32,989 nucleotides of DNA from positions 1 through 32,989 of the forward strand of contig JAFGHP010000013.1 in assembly GCA_016930055.1 (NCBI GenBank). The letters run 5' to 3'. Position numbers and translations under genes: made by a program. The notes beneath the pieces were generated by a model. That model made no database searches and had not been told where the DNA came from. It saw only the letters and a program-made list of their open reading frames with translations. Shown in pieces: positions 17,236 through 24,727 of this stretch (the stretch's first letter is position 1; every line of letters starts with the position of its first letter). Origin of the DNA: Candidatus Bathyarchaeota archaeon. GTDB lineage: Archaea; Thermoproteota; Bathyarchaeia; TCS64.

Positions 17236-17560
17236 TATCACCAAGCAATTCCTCTTCTGTATTAATCAATAACCCGATCCTTTTCTCCCATTTCTTATAA
17301 AAATCATGTTGCCTCCAACTTATATAGACATTATATGAGCAAGCAATCATTATTCCTAAAGTCACTAAAGACTCTATGAAATCTCCTCTACGGAACCCGA
17401 AAGCAATCAAGCGAGGCACTAGTACAAGTACTACTAATCCACTTAGAATCATGTTGAATAAGCTTCCAGTTCTGAACCTATCCCATTCCTGGCTGATCTC
17501 GAAAAGGAACTCGTGTAATGTCCGTAAAGGCAGTTTACGTTCTTTATTTTCTTCAGTCAT
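17231..17560 (-). CDS. Two-helix membrane protein, unknown
   Basis: 109 residues. A soluble, acidic/basic N-terminus of about 35 residues (PLRTLHEFLFEISQEWDRFRTG) leads into two closely spaced hydrophobic helices, about 36-55 (NMILSGLVVLVLVPRLIAFG) and about 64-83 (ESLVTLGIMIACSYNVYISW), and ends in a charged amphipathic tail. The N-terminal and C-terminal parts therefore both face one side of the membrane, probably the cytoplasm. It is not a known transporter subunit to me; it resembles small archaeal membrane proteins found beside ABC exporters. It lies 74 bases upstream of the exported protein gene, same strand, so it may be the first gene of the exporter cluster. ATG start at 17560. The 15-base direct repeat brackets it. 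Confidence 0.65.
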   Translation of the reverse strand: MTEENKERKLPLRTLHEFLFEISQEWDRFRTGSLFNMILSGLVVLVLVPRLIAFGFRRGDFIESLVTLGIMIACSYNVYISWRQHDFYKKWEKRIGLLINTEEELLGDK

Positions 17561-17599
17561 TCTAAACGATTGTCAGATTTTACACGTATAAACTGATTG

Positions 17600-17614
17600 C
17601 ACCAAAGGTCTACT
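17600..17614. repeat. Direct repeat copy B, 15 bp
   Basis: Second copy of CACCAAAGGTCTACT, upstream of the two-helix membrane protein gene (40 bases before its ATG), in the promoter region. A regulator site or the trace of a duplication or insertion are possible readings. Confidence 0.75.
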
Positions 17615-17635
17615 ATAAGTTATTAAAAAAATATT

Positions 17636-19567
17636 TTATTCACAAAATAGTTCCTTCCAGTCACTCCAAACCAATTTTTCTTCACCCGAATAAGTAAACA
17701 TTCCAACAGAGTCAGTCTCACTTAAGTCACTTAACCAACACCAACCAAGAAGCTCTAGATCAGAACCAGCACTAAGCCTATTTACTAAGTCTAAGAGGTA
17801 CTGGCTCTGAGCTTCTTCTCCACCAAAATATTGATTAGAAGACCATCCAACTTCAATTAGAGCTAACGATTTACCTGGAAGATAATTTAATGCTCTTGTA
17901 TAGTAATCATCAGGAAGCATTCTAGGAGAATTTACGCTTATAACTGAATATGGATAACTCGTAAAAGCGACTAAGTCAAGTTTCTCAGGATTAAACAAGT
18001 TTAAAACACTCATATCAGCTTCTCTCTGCTCTGAAACAAGCTCCCTAGCAAAACTACAGAATATTTTAGTCTGAGGAGACAATTCTTTCACTGCATCATA
18101 GATCTCTTCATAAATAGAAACAAAATGTTTGAAGCCGTTATCCCCTTCATAACCATATTTCTCATACCAACGGTTCACTTCATTCCCAACCATCAAATAA
18201 AGAGGCCTAGTACTTCTCACCACTTCAAGAACCGATTCTCTTAACGAGTTCCTCCAAAACGGACTATTAACGATTACCCAAATCATATCTTCAGGAGCTG
18301 CTAAAGTCAGGTTAGGTCCCATAAAACTTATGTCAATTATCGGAATAAGTCCATTATCTCTAACTAAATCATTTAAGAATAATTCACCCCATTGCCCTGA
18401 TAGATCTTGAGCTAGTTTATAGTAGGGGGTAGGACGCCCCCATATAGGAACAAAATCAGCGAAACTTTTAGCTAAATTATAAGCATCCTCTATATTGCCA
18501 TCATTACTGGGAATCGGGAGAAAGCCCATAAGGTATCCCCTTTCAGAGGTCTTTTGAACATCAATGGGTTCCAGTGGCTCTTTAATTCTCTCAGCATAAT
18601 AAATATCAGCTTCAATCATTACTCCATCACTGATGAAATGATGACAGAAATAGAGGTTACCCTCGGAATCTAGGGTTGGTTCTGCAGCGAAGTTAGATAT
18701 CATTACACGTGGGTCAGACCATCCATCAGTAGTCATATGACTCATCCAAATCGCAGGAAACCCATAACTAGGCCTTGTAAACCATAACTCCTTTCCATCA
18801 CTGCTTAGATAGGGGAAGCCATCATTCTCTTCACTATTTATTTCTTCAATGTTAATTGGATCACTCCAAACTCCGTTCACTAATCGTGTAACCCAGATAT
18901 CCATACCACCTTTACTGCCCTCAAGTTCAGAGTGGAAGAAAATTTCGTCTCCTACAGAATTAACATGAAACTCACCTATTCCTATATCCTTGTTAAGCTT
19001 CTCCCCAGCATTCCTGATATTCGTGTATTTATCATCAATGATGTCTGCAATCCAAACATCTAATCCTTTATAGTTCGCTTCCCTAGCAGAAGCAAACCAT
19101 AACTCGTCACCTACAACAGTCGGAGCCCCATCTAAATGAAGCCCCCCCGCTGTTAGATTAAGATATTCAGCTTCACTCCATCCCTCAGATGTCTTAATTG
19201 AACGCCATATACCCGTAACACCATCAAAAAGCTGCTCTTCAGCGGGTACCAGAGGGTCAGGGGTAAAGAAAAAATATAGAGTGTTACCATCCAAGGTAAT
19301 AAAAGGAGAATCCTCCGCACCTGCAGTATTTATTTTATCTGTTAAAGGAATAGGTTCTTTAAATAAGCCAGTGTGTAATGAGGGTTTATAAGTGTCATTT
19401 TGAGGAGTAATTTTTGTAGCGTTTTCAGGGATCTTAACCTCACGATCAATTAGAATTGGAGTAACACCTTGACTTTCTGTATTAAATAATAAAGAGTAAA
19501 TGCCTAATCCAATAACACTAAATGAAATAATAAATAAAAAATAGATGATTATGCTTCTACGTGGCAT
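17636..19567 (-). CDS. Membrane-anchored protein: PD40 beta-propeller plus TIM-barrel glycosidase-like domain
   Basis: 643 residues. Residues 1-29 form an N-terminal anchor or signal (basic PRR, then a hydrophobic helix), so the rest is outside the cell. Residues about 75-330 contain repeated WD40-like PD40/TolB blades, recognisable by units such as DSPFITLDGNTLYFF, GAPTVVGDELWFAS, GEFHVNSVGDEIFF, GFPYLSSDGKELWFT and AAEPTLDSEGNLYFC. From about 345 on a (beta/alpha)8 domain follows, with GNEVN (Glu463) and EVGWSS (Glu572) at the ends of barrel strands: the acid/base and nucleophile spacing expected in clan GH-A glycosidases (about 109 residues apart). It probably binds or cleaves a carbohydrate at the cell surface. 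The next minus-strand gene (17560) begins 75 bases beyond its stop. The composite domain order is unusual; sugar specificity is unknown. Confidence 0.8.
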   Translation of the reverse strand: MPRRSIIIYFLFIISFSVIGLGIYSLLFNTESQGVTPILIDREVKIPENATKITPQNDTYKPSLHTGLFKEPIPLTDKINTAGAEDSPFITLDGNTLYFFFTPDPLVPAEEQLFDGVTGIWRSIKTSEGWSEAEYLNLTAGGLHLDGAPTVVGDELWFASAREANYKGLDVWIADIIDDKYTNIRNAGEKLNKDIGIGEFHVNSVGDEIFFHSELEGSKGGMDIWVTRLVNGVWSDPINIEEINSEENDGFPYLSSDGKELWFTRPSYGFPAIWMSHMTTDGWSDPRVMISNFAAEPTLDSEGNLYFCHHFISDGVMIEADIYYAERIKEPLEPIDVQKTSERGYLMGFLPIPSNDGNIEDAYNLAKSFADFVPIWGRPTPYYKLAQDLSGQWGELFLNDLVRDNGLIPIIDISFMGPNLTLAAPEDMIWVIVNSPFWRNSLRESVLEVVRSTRPLYLMVGNEVNRWYEKYGYEGDNGFKHFVSIYEEIYDAVKELSPQTKIFCSFARELVSEQREADMSVLNLFNPEKLDLVAFTSYPYSVISVNSPRMLPDDYYTRALNYLPGKSLALIEVGWSSNQYFGGEEAQSQYLLDLVNRLSAGSDLELLGWCWLSDLSETDSVGMFTYSGEEKLVWSDWKELFCE

Positions 19568-19689
19568 ATTCTAATTATACACATAGCAGATAATAAAATA
19601 AGATTATTTAATAAAAATTATTATGAGTTATGCCAAGTATTTTTAATAGTAATAGTTTAAAATTTGTATCTAATATTAATTAAAAGCTA

Positions 19690-20187
19690 TTAATTATCGG
19701 TCCATGTATGATTGAAGTCACAGTATTCATCTCCTTGCATAAGAGTCTTTGTTCTTTCTAGGTTAAGCTTAGGATTCAAAAGCTTGGTTATCATAAAATC
19801 ATTTGAACAAAACATGCAGAATCCGATCTCAGGAACTCCAAGATCTCTAAAAACTTTAGCATATATACATGAAGAATATTTCTCCTTATAACTAGTAGGA
19901 GTTACTTCAGTTACCTCTATGATATGGCTTCTTGGAGAACCCAGTTTCTGTTTGACAGCAATAAAATCCTCCATACTTTCGATTCTATGATTCTGAAGAA
20001 AACCCCTAGCCCAATCAACTAAATAACCTAAATAAAGTTGATTTAGAACCTCTCTTGCTTTTTCTTCACCAAGAACTCGATAAAGTTCTTGAGCTAAGGC
20101 AATTTCTCCTTTAAACTGGTTCTTCACTAATTCTAAATAAGTAATCTCAAACTTATCGTTCCATCTCGGGTTCTCATGTATCGCCAT
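19690..20187 (-). CDS. L-2-amino-thiazoline-4-carboxylic acid hydrolase family protein (second copy)
   Basis: 165 residues in the ATC hydrolase family: helical N-terminus (LVKNQFKGEIALAQELYRVL), a central part with three closely spaced cysteines (SSCIYAKVFRDLGVPEIGFCMFCSNDF, split by about 15 residues), and the family ending RTKTLMQGDEYCDF. This end matches the family better than the other copy (GDDGCEF at 13424-13933). The reaction in archaea is not established; a cysteine-based hydrolase is likely. The first in-frame codon is TTG 20190, but AAGTGAT stands five bases before the ATG at 20187, so that start is chosen. Upstream lies a strong hairpin (20227-20258). It is isolated on the transcript map between CapA and the propeller protein, all minus strand. 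Confidence 0.75.
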   Translation of the reverse strand: MAIHENPRWNDKFEITYLELVKNQFKGEIALAQELYRVLGEEKAREVLNQLYLGYLVDWARGFLQNHRIESMEDFIAVKQKLGSPRSHIIEVTEVTPTSYKEKYSSCIYAKVFRDLGVPEIGFCMFCSNDFMITKLLNPKLNLERTKTLMQGDEYCDFNHTWTDN

Positions 20188-20226
20188 CAATAATCACTTA
20201 GATACACAAGCTTGGTTATAGAATAA

Positions 20227-20258
20227 AAATCATTTTTCAAAATTAAGAAAAATGATTT
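20227..20258 (-). terminator. 12-bp perfect hairpin, candidate terminator of the CapA gene
   Basis: AAATCATTTTTC (20227-20238) and GAAAAATGATTT (20247-20258) pair perfectly around an 8-base loop; with a 2-base bulge the pairing extends to a GAATAA/TTATTC end. Read on the minus strand the hairpin is followed by TTTTTATTC, the look of an intrinsic terminator 61 bases after the CapA stop. Being also about 40 bases upstream of the next start, it could be an operator. Confidence 0.55.
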
Positions 20259-20318
20259 ATTCAATGAAATTTTTTATTTAGGAAGTATATTAGTCAAAAA
20301 AAAGCATTATTTTTATGG

Positions 20319-21545
20319 TTATTCATTCCTTATCTCTACTAATCCAATGTGTTCTTCAATCGAAATAACAGTACCAAAAGCTGCGGATAATTCCTTGACC
20401 CGTTCAAGAATACGATTGGCCTTATCAGAAACCACTAGATGGGGAAAACCATCGGTTTTCTCCGTACTTGATTCAATTTCAGCAGGGTAGATCCTCAATT
20501 CATTAAGTTTACCACTCTTATATTTACACACAGTAATAATCGTCTCGAACCATTCATCAGGAAAAGTAACCTTCTGCCCTGATGGTGTTGAGTAGATTCT
20601 AACACCTCCAAAGCTCAGAAATAAGCTACCAAGGCTGTGGAAAATGGGTTTGTCCTTGTATATCTCAATTCCACCAATAGCGTGTGGTCCAGTTCGAATT
20701 ACTATATCAGCTCCTGAATCTATCGCTTCATGGAAAAATTTAGAAAAGAAACTAACAGTAGTTGGGTCATCACCCTCGTGAGAATGCATCGAGAATATAA
20801 CTAGATCTGCGTTTTTTCGAGCCTCTAAGATTGAATTAAAAATAGCTATTTTATCAATAGGATTGGCTTCTATTAAAGTACCCTCAACATTTGAAGTACA
20901 GAAGTATTGATTACTGATCCTAATCCCATCTTCAATGGGTGAACCTACAGGACCAGCAATCTTTCTAAGCTCTGAAAGTTGGTCAGGTTTAATGAGGCGT
21001 ATATGTCTCAAATGTAATGCACTTATTCCAGGTCGAGGTTGCGAAATTATCCCGCGACGATCGACTGGTGGTCCAGCGACTGCAGAAGGTGGAAAAGAAG
21101 ATGTAGCACTGACCAATGCTACTTTACCTTTAGAAACCTGGATATATGCTGGAGCACGTGCCTCAGTCTCACTTACTCCCCCACCAGCTTGAGTTATACC
21201 AACAGCCTTTAATGATTTAAGAGTAGAAACCAGCCCATGCATACCCCAATCGATGGCGTGGTTATTAGCAAGAGAAACAGCATTGATCCCCATCGCTCGT
21301 ATCTCTCGAGCTATAGCCAATGGAAACAACGGATAACCACCACCGGTCTCTGCAGAAGGATAACCTATGAAGGTGGCGAGATCAAAAACAGCACCCTCTT
21401 GATTAGCATAACCCAGATCGGCGTTTTTAAATAGGTTGTAAATCTGTTTGAAAGTTGGATCATTAACATCTTCAAAATTTACATAAGGTCCAATCAGGTC
21501 ACCCCCTGCAGCAAACGTAAAATCATTTAGTACTGATTTAGACAA
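20319..21545 (-). CDS. CapA-family metallophosphatase-like protein
   Basis: 408 residues of the CapA/PGA-synthesis (poly-gamma-glutamate) family, a calcineurin-like metallophosphatase fold. Motifs in order: FTFAAGGDLIGP (about 8-19, first metal motif GD), GYANQEGAVFD (about 47-57, the N-x-E motif), SLANNHAIDWGMHGLV (NNHxxDxG), GITQAGGG, a later SMHSHEGD (HxHxGxE-like, about 255-262) and TGPHAIGGIEIYKDKPIFHSLGSL (about 286-309, normally G-x-H-P-H followed by GNF). The final metal motif reads RTGPHAIGG instead of GxHPHV, so the ligand set is slightly changed. There is no signal peptide, unlike many surface CapA proteins. The start is TTG at 21545, supported by GGTGATC four bases upstream. Role: possibly hydrolysis of a phosphoester or assembly of a polyanionic surface polymer; not determinable. 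Confidence 0.82.
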   Translation of the reverse strand: MSKSVLNDFTFAAGGDLIGPYVNFEDVNDPTFKQIYNLFKNADLGYANQEGAVFDLATFIGYPSAETGGGYPLFPLAIAREIRAMGINAVSLANNHAIDWGMHGLVSTLKSLKAVGITQAGGGVSETEARAPAYIQVSKGKVALVSATSSFPPSAVAGPPVDRRGIISQPRPGISALHLRHIRLIKPDQLSELRKIAGPVGSPIEDGIRISNQYFCTSNVEGTLIEANPIDKIAIFNSILEARKNADLVIFSMHSHEGDDPTTVSFFSKFFHEAIDSGADIVIRTGPHAIGGIEIYKDKPIFHSLGSLFLSFGGVRIYSTPSGQKVTFPDEWFETIITVCKYKSGKLNELRIYPAEIESSTEKTDGFPHLVVSDKANRILERVKELSAAFGTVISIEEHIGLVEIRNE

Positions 21546-21623
21546 TTAGATCACCGATACAATTACCATTCCAGTTTGCGTCTAATATTTTTAATTTTTG
21601 CATGGATTTTTAAAAAACTTTTA

Positions 21624-22157
21624 TTAATTAAAATTATAACCCAGAGGTAAAACCTTAGGTTTTTCCCATTCATCTCTTAAGATACTAAACATCGCTGTGT
21701 CTCTCCACACTCCCCTGCTAAAAAAGGACTTGCGTAGTACTCCTTCTTTTTGAAATCCTGCTTTCTCTAGTACTCTCTGTGATGCTATATTCGAGGTGTG
21801 GGTCTCTGCTTGAATACGAACAATGTTTTTATGTAGAAAAATGTAGTCGACCATAATCTTTACAGCTTCGCTTCCATACCCTTTTCCTCTTTCCAAAGGT
21901 ACAAGCATGTAACCTATCCCAATTTGGTCTCCAGCCTTAAAATGCATGATTAAACCAATTCTAACCCCTTCCTTATTTTGTATAAAATATTCGTTGTACT
22001 CACTTTTTTTATCGTATTCCTTTTCTAACATTGCGAGTGTAAATTGTTGGAAAGGTTCAAATTCGCCTACGAAGTCTACGTCGTTTATCCAGTTTTTTAC
22101 TATATTCAGATCAGTTCTCTCAACGATGACTAAATCAACTATTTTACCTTTAAGCAT
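21624..22157 (-). CDS. GNAT-family N-acetyltransferase (RimJ/RimL-like)
   Basis: 177 residues. The acetyl-CoA binding region is IGIGYMLVPLERGKGYGSEAVKIMVDYIF (two pieces, about 81-110), with the R-G-x-G-Y-G pyrophosphate loop RGKGYG; RIQAETHTSNIASQRVLEKAGFQKEGVLRKSFF (about 119-150) is the RimJ/RimL signature (N-x-A-S-x-x-V-L-E-K-x-G-F). The acceptor, often a protein N-terminus or a small amine or sugar, is not defined by the sequence. ATG at 22157 is preceded by GGAAGG. It lies 78 bases upstream of CapA on the same strand and 272 bases from the divergent DinB gene. An acetyltransferase of Thr-containing or amino-sugar substrates is equally possible. Confidence 0.9.
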   Translation of the reverse strand: MLKGKIVDLVIVERTDLNIVKNWINDVDFVGEFEPFQQFTLAMLEKEYDKKSEYNEYFIQNKEGVRIGLIMHFKAGDQIGIGYMLVPLERGKGYGSEAVKIMVDYIFLHKNIVRIQAETHTSNIASQRVLEKAGFQKEGVLRKSFFSRGVWRDTAMFSILRDEWEKPKVLPLGYNFN

Positions 22158-22429
22158 TAACTTCCTTCCAAGTTAATAATTTAGGACTTAATAAGTATAG
22201 CTTACCAAAAATCAGAATCTAAGAAACCCAAAACAATTGATTGAATTATAAAATCAAATTTGTAGTTTTCACTTATTATTTGTATAAGTCTTTGTTACTT
22301 TTTCTTATAAATAGTTAAAGTATGTTTTTAATAAAATTTGGAGTCAATACATCTAAATTAATATTTTTAGCTTTCTTTAACAAATTAAAAGGGATAATTA
22401 TTTTATCTTGATAATTTTTATTTAAAAAC

Positions 22430-22879
22430 ATGAAAGAAACTAAGGTTCTTTATGACCAGATTGAATCAACGTTTAAAGGAAAATCTTGGCATGGACCTAA
22501 CTTGATTCAGCTTCTTGAAGGAGTAACAGCTGAAACAGCAAATCTTCACCCTATACTAAAAAGACATAGTATATGGGAACTAGTTAACCACATGAATTAT
22601 TGGATGCAAATTGCTTTAAAAGACTTGAATGAATTCGAGTCACCCATAATGGAGGGCAAAGAAGACTGGTCATTTACTGGTATATCAGAGAATGAATGGC
22701 AAATATCGGTTACTGCTTTAGAGAAAACAGTTAATAGGTTACTTATTGTTTTAACAAATTTTTCAGAAACAAAATTGAATGAGAAAGTACCTAACAAAAA
22801 CTACACATATCGATACTTGCTTTTTGGAGTCTTAAACCATAATCTGTATCATATGGGTCAGATTGCGGTTTTAAAATAG
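22430..22879 (+). CDS. DinB-like four-helix bundle protein
   Basis: 149 residues of the DinB/YfiT-like superfamily, metal-dependent helical-bundle proteins of which some transfer thiols or act in detoxification. The three metal-ligand histidines are recognisable as His54 in WELVNHMNYW and His137 and His141 in VLNHNLYHMGQI. The helical pattern IESTFKGKSWHGPNLIQLLEG and LLIVLTNFSETKLNEK (helix 1 and helix 3) supports the fold. Substrate unknown; in some bacteria such proteins use low-molecular-weight thiols. Leaderless messenger is likely, as a T/A-rich element TTATTTTAT about 25-30 bases before the ATG is followed by no Shine-Dalgarno. It is divergent from the GNAT gene over 272 AT-rich bases in which I see no structure. 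Confidence 0.85.
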   Translation: MKETKVLYDQIESTFKGKSWHGPNLIQLLEGVTAETANLHPILKRHSIWELVNHMNYWMQIALKDLNEFESPIMEGKEDWSFTGISENEWQISVTALEKTVNRLLIVLTNFSETKLNEKVPNKNYTYRYLLFGVLNHNLYHMGQIAVLK

Positions 22880-23190
22880 ATACTTCATAAAAACCTTGTT
22901 TTTCTTCTATAATTTTTAATCTCTATTTTTGCATATTTTAAAAAATTCAATTTACTATTTTTTTCCTAAGCAAGATATAATAAATACTTACTTTGAATCT
23001 ATTAACCATTTAACATACTTCAAAAGAATAAATTAGAATATTCTTTGAGAATTAATATTAAGTATAAAGTTTAAATTTTTAGAAATTATTTTCTTAGAAA
23101 TTTAAAAATAAATTATAAACTAAAAAATAAAAACTTTGAATTTCATAATTAAGAGAAGATAAATGATCATCTAATGAATAGATATTAAAA
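22880..23190. other. AT-rich intergenic stretch
   Basis: About 310 bases after the DinB-like gene with T-rich tails that can terminate plus-strand transcripts (TTTTT tracts at about 22898-22930 and TTTTTT near 22960). I see no gene, no structured RNA and no repeat here. Confidence 0.4.
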
Positions 23191-23280
23191 ATGTGGATTA
23201 ATAGAGTTGAACACCTATTAAATAGAAAAGCTATAGAAGAGGAAATTAAAGAATTATTTATTCAACTATTTATCATTTGA
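23191..23280 (+). CDS. Possible very short ORF, 29 residues
   Basis: ATG at 23191 gives a 29-residue peptide (start MWINRVEHLLNRKAIEEEIKE) ending in a hydrophobic IQLFII tail and TGA. A regular amphipathic helix is possible, but no ribosome binding site stands upstream and composition is that of AT-rich noise. I see it as an unproven candidate; it ends 23 bases before the inverted repeat that precedes the next ORF. Confidence 0.2.
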   Translation: MWINRVEHLLNRKAIEEEIKELFIQLFII

Positions 23281-23303
23281 GAGATAAATCAAAAAATATT
23301 TAC

Positions 23304-23342
23304 TTAAAAGGTATTAAGAATTTTAAATACAATACCTTTTAA
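23304..23342. repeat. 12-bp perfect inverted repeat around a TATA-like element
   Basis: TTAAAAGGTATT (23304-23315) and AATACCTTTTAA (23331-23342) are perfect reverse complements, separated by 15 bases that contain TTTTAAATAC (TATA-like). It lies 40 bases upstream of the small basic ORF. Either a hairpin in a transcript or a dyad operator overlapping the promoter. Confidence 0.7.
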
Positions 23343-23381
23343 TAGAGGAGCGCTTTCATTCTGCGTCACGAGGTTATCAAT

Positions 23382-23516
23382 TTGGGACAGAATAAAAGTA
23401 AAAAAGAGAAAGCTGAAGGAATGGAGAAGCATAGACAACAGGAAAGAGCAAAAAAGCAAGCAGCTAAAGATAGAAAAAACGTTAAACTTCCAGTAAATTA
23501 TTCCAAAAAAAAATAA
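23382..23516 (+). CDS. Small, highly basic lysine-rich protein, unknown
   Basis: 44 residues from the TTG at 23382. GAGG eight bases upstream (23370-23373) is a well-spaced ribosome binding site, which supports the start. The sequence is dominated by Lys, Glu, Gln, Arg and Ala in one long helix-forming region (KSKKEKAEGMEKHRQQERAK), ending NVKLPVNYSKKK. There is no hydrophobic core, so it is probably disordered or helical and may bind nucleic acid or ribosomes; composition recalls small KR-rich eukaryotic-like proteins, but I cannot show homology. It is too short for common ORF thresholds. The gene is preceded by the inverted repeat and followed by 170 AT-rich bases with T-tracts. Alternative: an internal Met (residue 14) start with a shorter peptide. 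Confidence 0.6.
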   Translation: MGQNKSKKEKAEGMEKHRQQERAKKQAAKDRKNVKLPVNYSKKK

Positions 23517-23687
23517 ATTTTGAGACTCTTATACAATTATAAAAGTTATTTTAAAAATAGTTATTCTAAAATTTTTTTATAGTTCAAGTTAAGAGTGCTG
23601 CGTTAATCCTATTTTATTATAAAAATCGTTTACTTATTTATCTATACATAAAGAATTTTTTGAAATATTTCAATAAATAAAAATGAT

Positions 23688-24644
23688 TTAGTTTAGTATT
23701 TCACGTAGCATATTTACTGTTAAGTTACCTCCACTTAGGATTACTGCTATCTTATTACCTTTTAGTTTCTCATTCATTTTGATAGCTGCTGCAAGTGAAG
23801 CAGCTCCTGATCCTTCAGCTATTGTATGGGTTTTCTCAACATAGATTCTGATTGCTGCTTTCATCTCCTTCTCTGAAACAAGAATAAAATCATCTAAATT
23901 ATTCCTAAGAATTTCAAGAGGGAGCTCGAATGCCTTTCTAGTTGCCAAACCATCTGCAAAGGTATTAGCTGATTTAGTTGATTCGACCCTACCACTTTTC
24001 CAACTCATGAAGACACTGGGGGCATTCTCTGCTTGAACACCAATTATTTGAGTTTCAGGAGATAGGGCTTTATAGACTATTGAGATACCAGATGCACCTG
24101 AGCCCCCTCCTACAGGAATAAGAACTGCGTCAAGGTCAGGTTGATCATCCAATATTTCTAAACCGATTGTACCTACTCCTGCAATAAGAAGAGGCTCATT
24201 TCCACTGTGAATATATCTGTAACCATTTTCCTTGGCTAGCTGTTCTGCGTTCTCTTTTGCTTCCTCAAAGTCTGATCCTTTCTCAATTATTTCCGCATTA
24301 TAACTTCTAATTGCATTAACCTTATCAGGATTAGAGTTGTTTGGCACACAAATAGAAGCCTTCACACCAAACATTTTAGATGCAAGAGCAATCGATTGCC
24401 CATGATTTCCAGTAGAAGCAGTTATTACACCATGCTTCTTTTCCTCTAAACTGAGTTGACTTATGAGGTTAATACCTCCTCTAATCTTGAAAGCACCAGT
24501 AGGTTGATGATTTTCATGCTTCACAAAAATTTCGCAACCAACCAATTCGGATAAGGCATTATATTGAATCAGCGGAGTCTTATTCAAATAGGGTTGAATC
24601 CTCTTTCTAGCATTGAAGATGTCACTAATATTAGGTAAATTCAA
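23688..24644 (-). CDS. Threonine/serine dehydratase-like PLP enzyme (single domain)
   Basis: Fold-type II PLP enzyme, 318 residues, with the catabolic threonine ammonia-lyase/serine racemase layout; no C-terminal ACT domain is present, so feedback by isoleucine is not expected. The PLP lysine is Lys53 in QPTGAFKIRGG; the Asn-His loop is STGNHGQS (78-85); the phosphate loop is GGGSGASG (180-187); the C-terminal region has EGSGAASLAA and ILSGGNL, as usual. Reaction: L-threonine to 2-oxobutanoate and ammonia, or L-serine to pyruvate; serine racemase or 3-hydroxyaspartate ammonia-lyase activity is equally compatible. The start is TTG at 24644; a stop lies four codons upstream and no ATG is closer. 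A TATA element at 24670-24677 indicates an almost leaderless transcript. The G+C-rich RNA-like island is immediately upstream on the same strand. Confidence 0.85.
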   Translation of the reverse strand: MNLPNISDIFNARKRIQPYLNKTPLIQYNALSELVGCEIFVKHENHQPTGAFKIRGGINLISQLSLEEKKHGVITASTGNHGQSIALASKMFGVKASICVPNNSNPDKVNAIRSYNAEIIEKGSDFEEAKENAEQLAKENGYRYIHSGNEPLLIAGVGTIGLEILDDQPDLDAVLIPVGGGSGASGISIVYKALSPETQIIGVQAENAPSVFMSWKSGRVESTKSANTFADGLATRKAFELPLEILRNNLDDFILVSEKEMKAAIRIYVEKTHTIAEGSGAASLAAAIKMNEKLKGNKIAVILSGGNLTVNMLREILN

Positions 24645-24669
24645 ATCGATCGACTAATTTCAAAAGAAT

Positions 24670-24677
24670 GTTTATAA
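24670..24677 (-). promoter_or_regulatory. TATA box of the threonine dehydratase gene
   Basis: Minus-strand TTATAAAC lies about 28 bases before the TTG start, the normal distance for an archaeal TATA element and transcription start next to the start codon. A second TATA-like string (ACTTATAAAA, 24720-24711) directly follows the RNA-like island. Confidence 0.45.
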
Positions 24678-24727
24678 CTTTATATCATTATCCGATTCTT
24701 TTAGAACAAATTTTATAAGTCTAATTT

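Noticed and set aside
22880-23687. CRISPR array or IS element in the longest low-gene stretch
   Set aside because: No regularly spaced repeats, no terminal inverted repeats paired with a transposase; only short AT-rich ORFs and one dyad.
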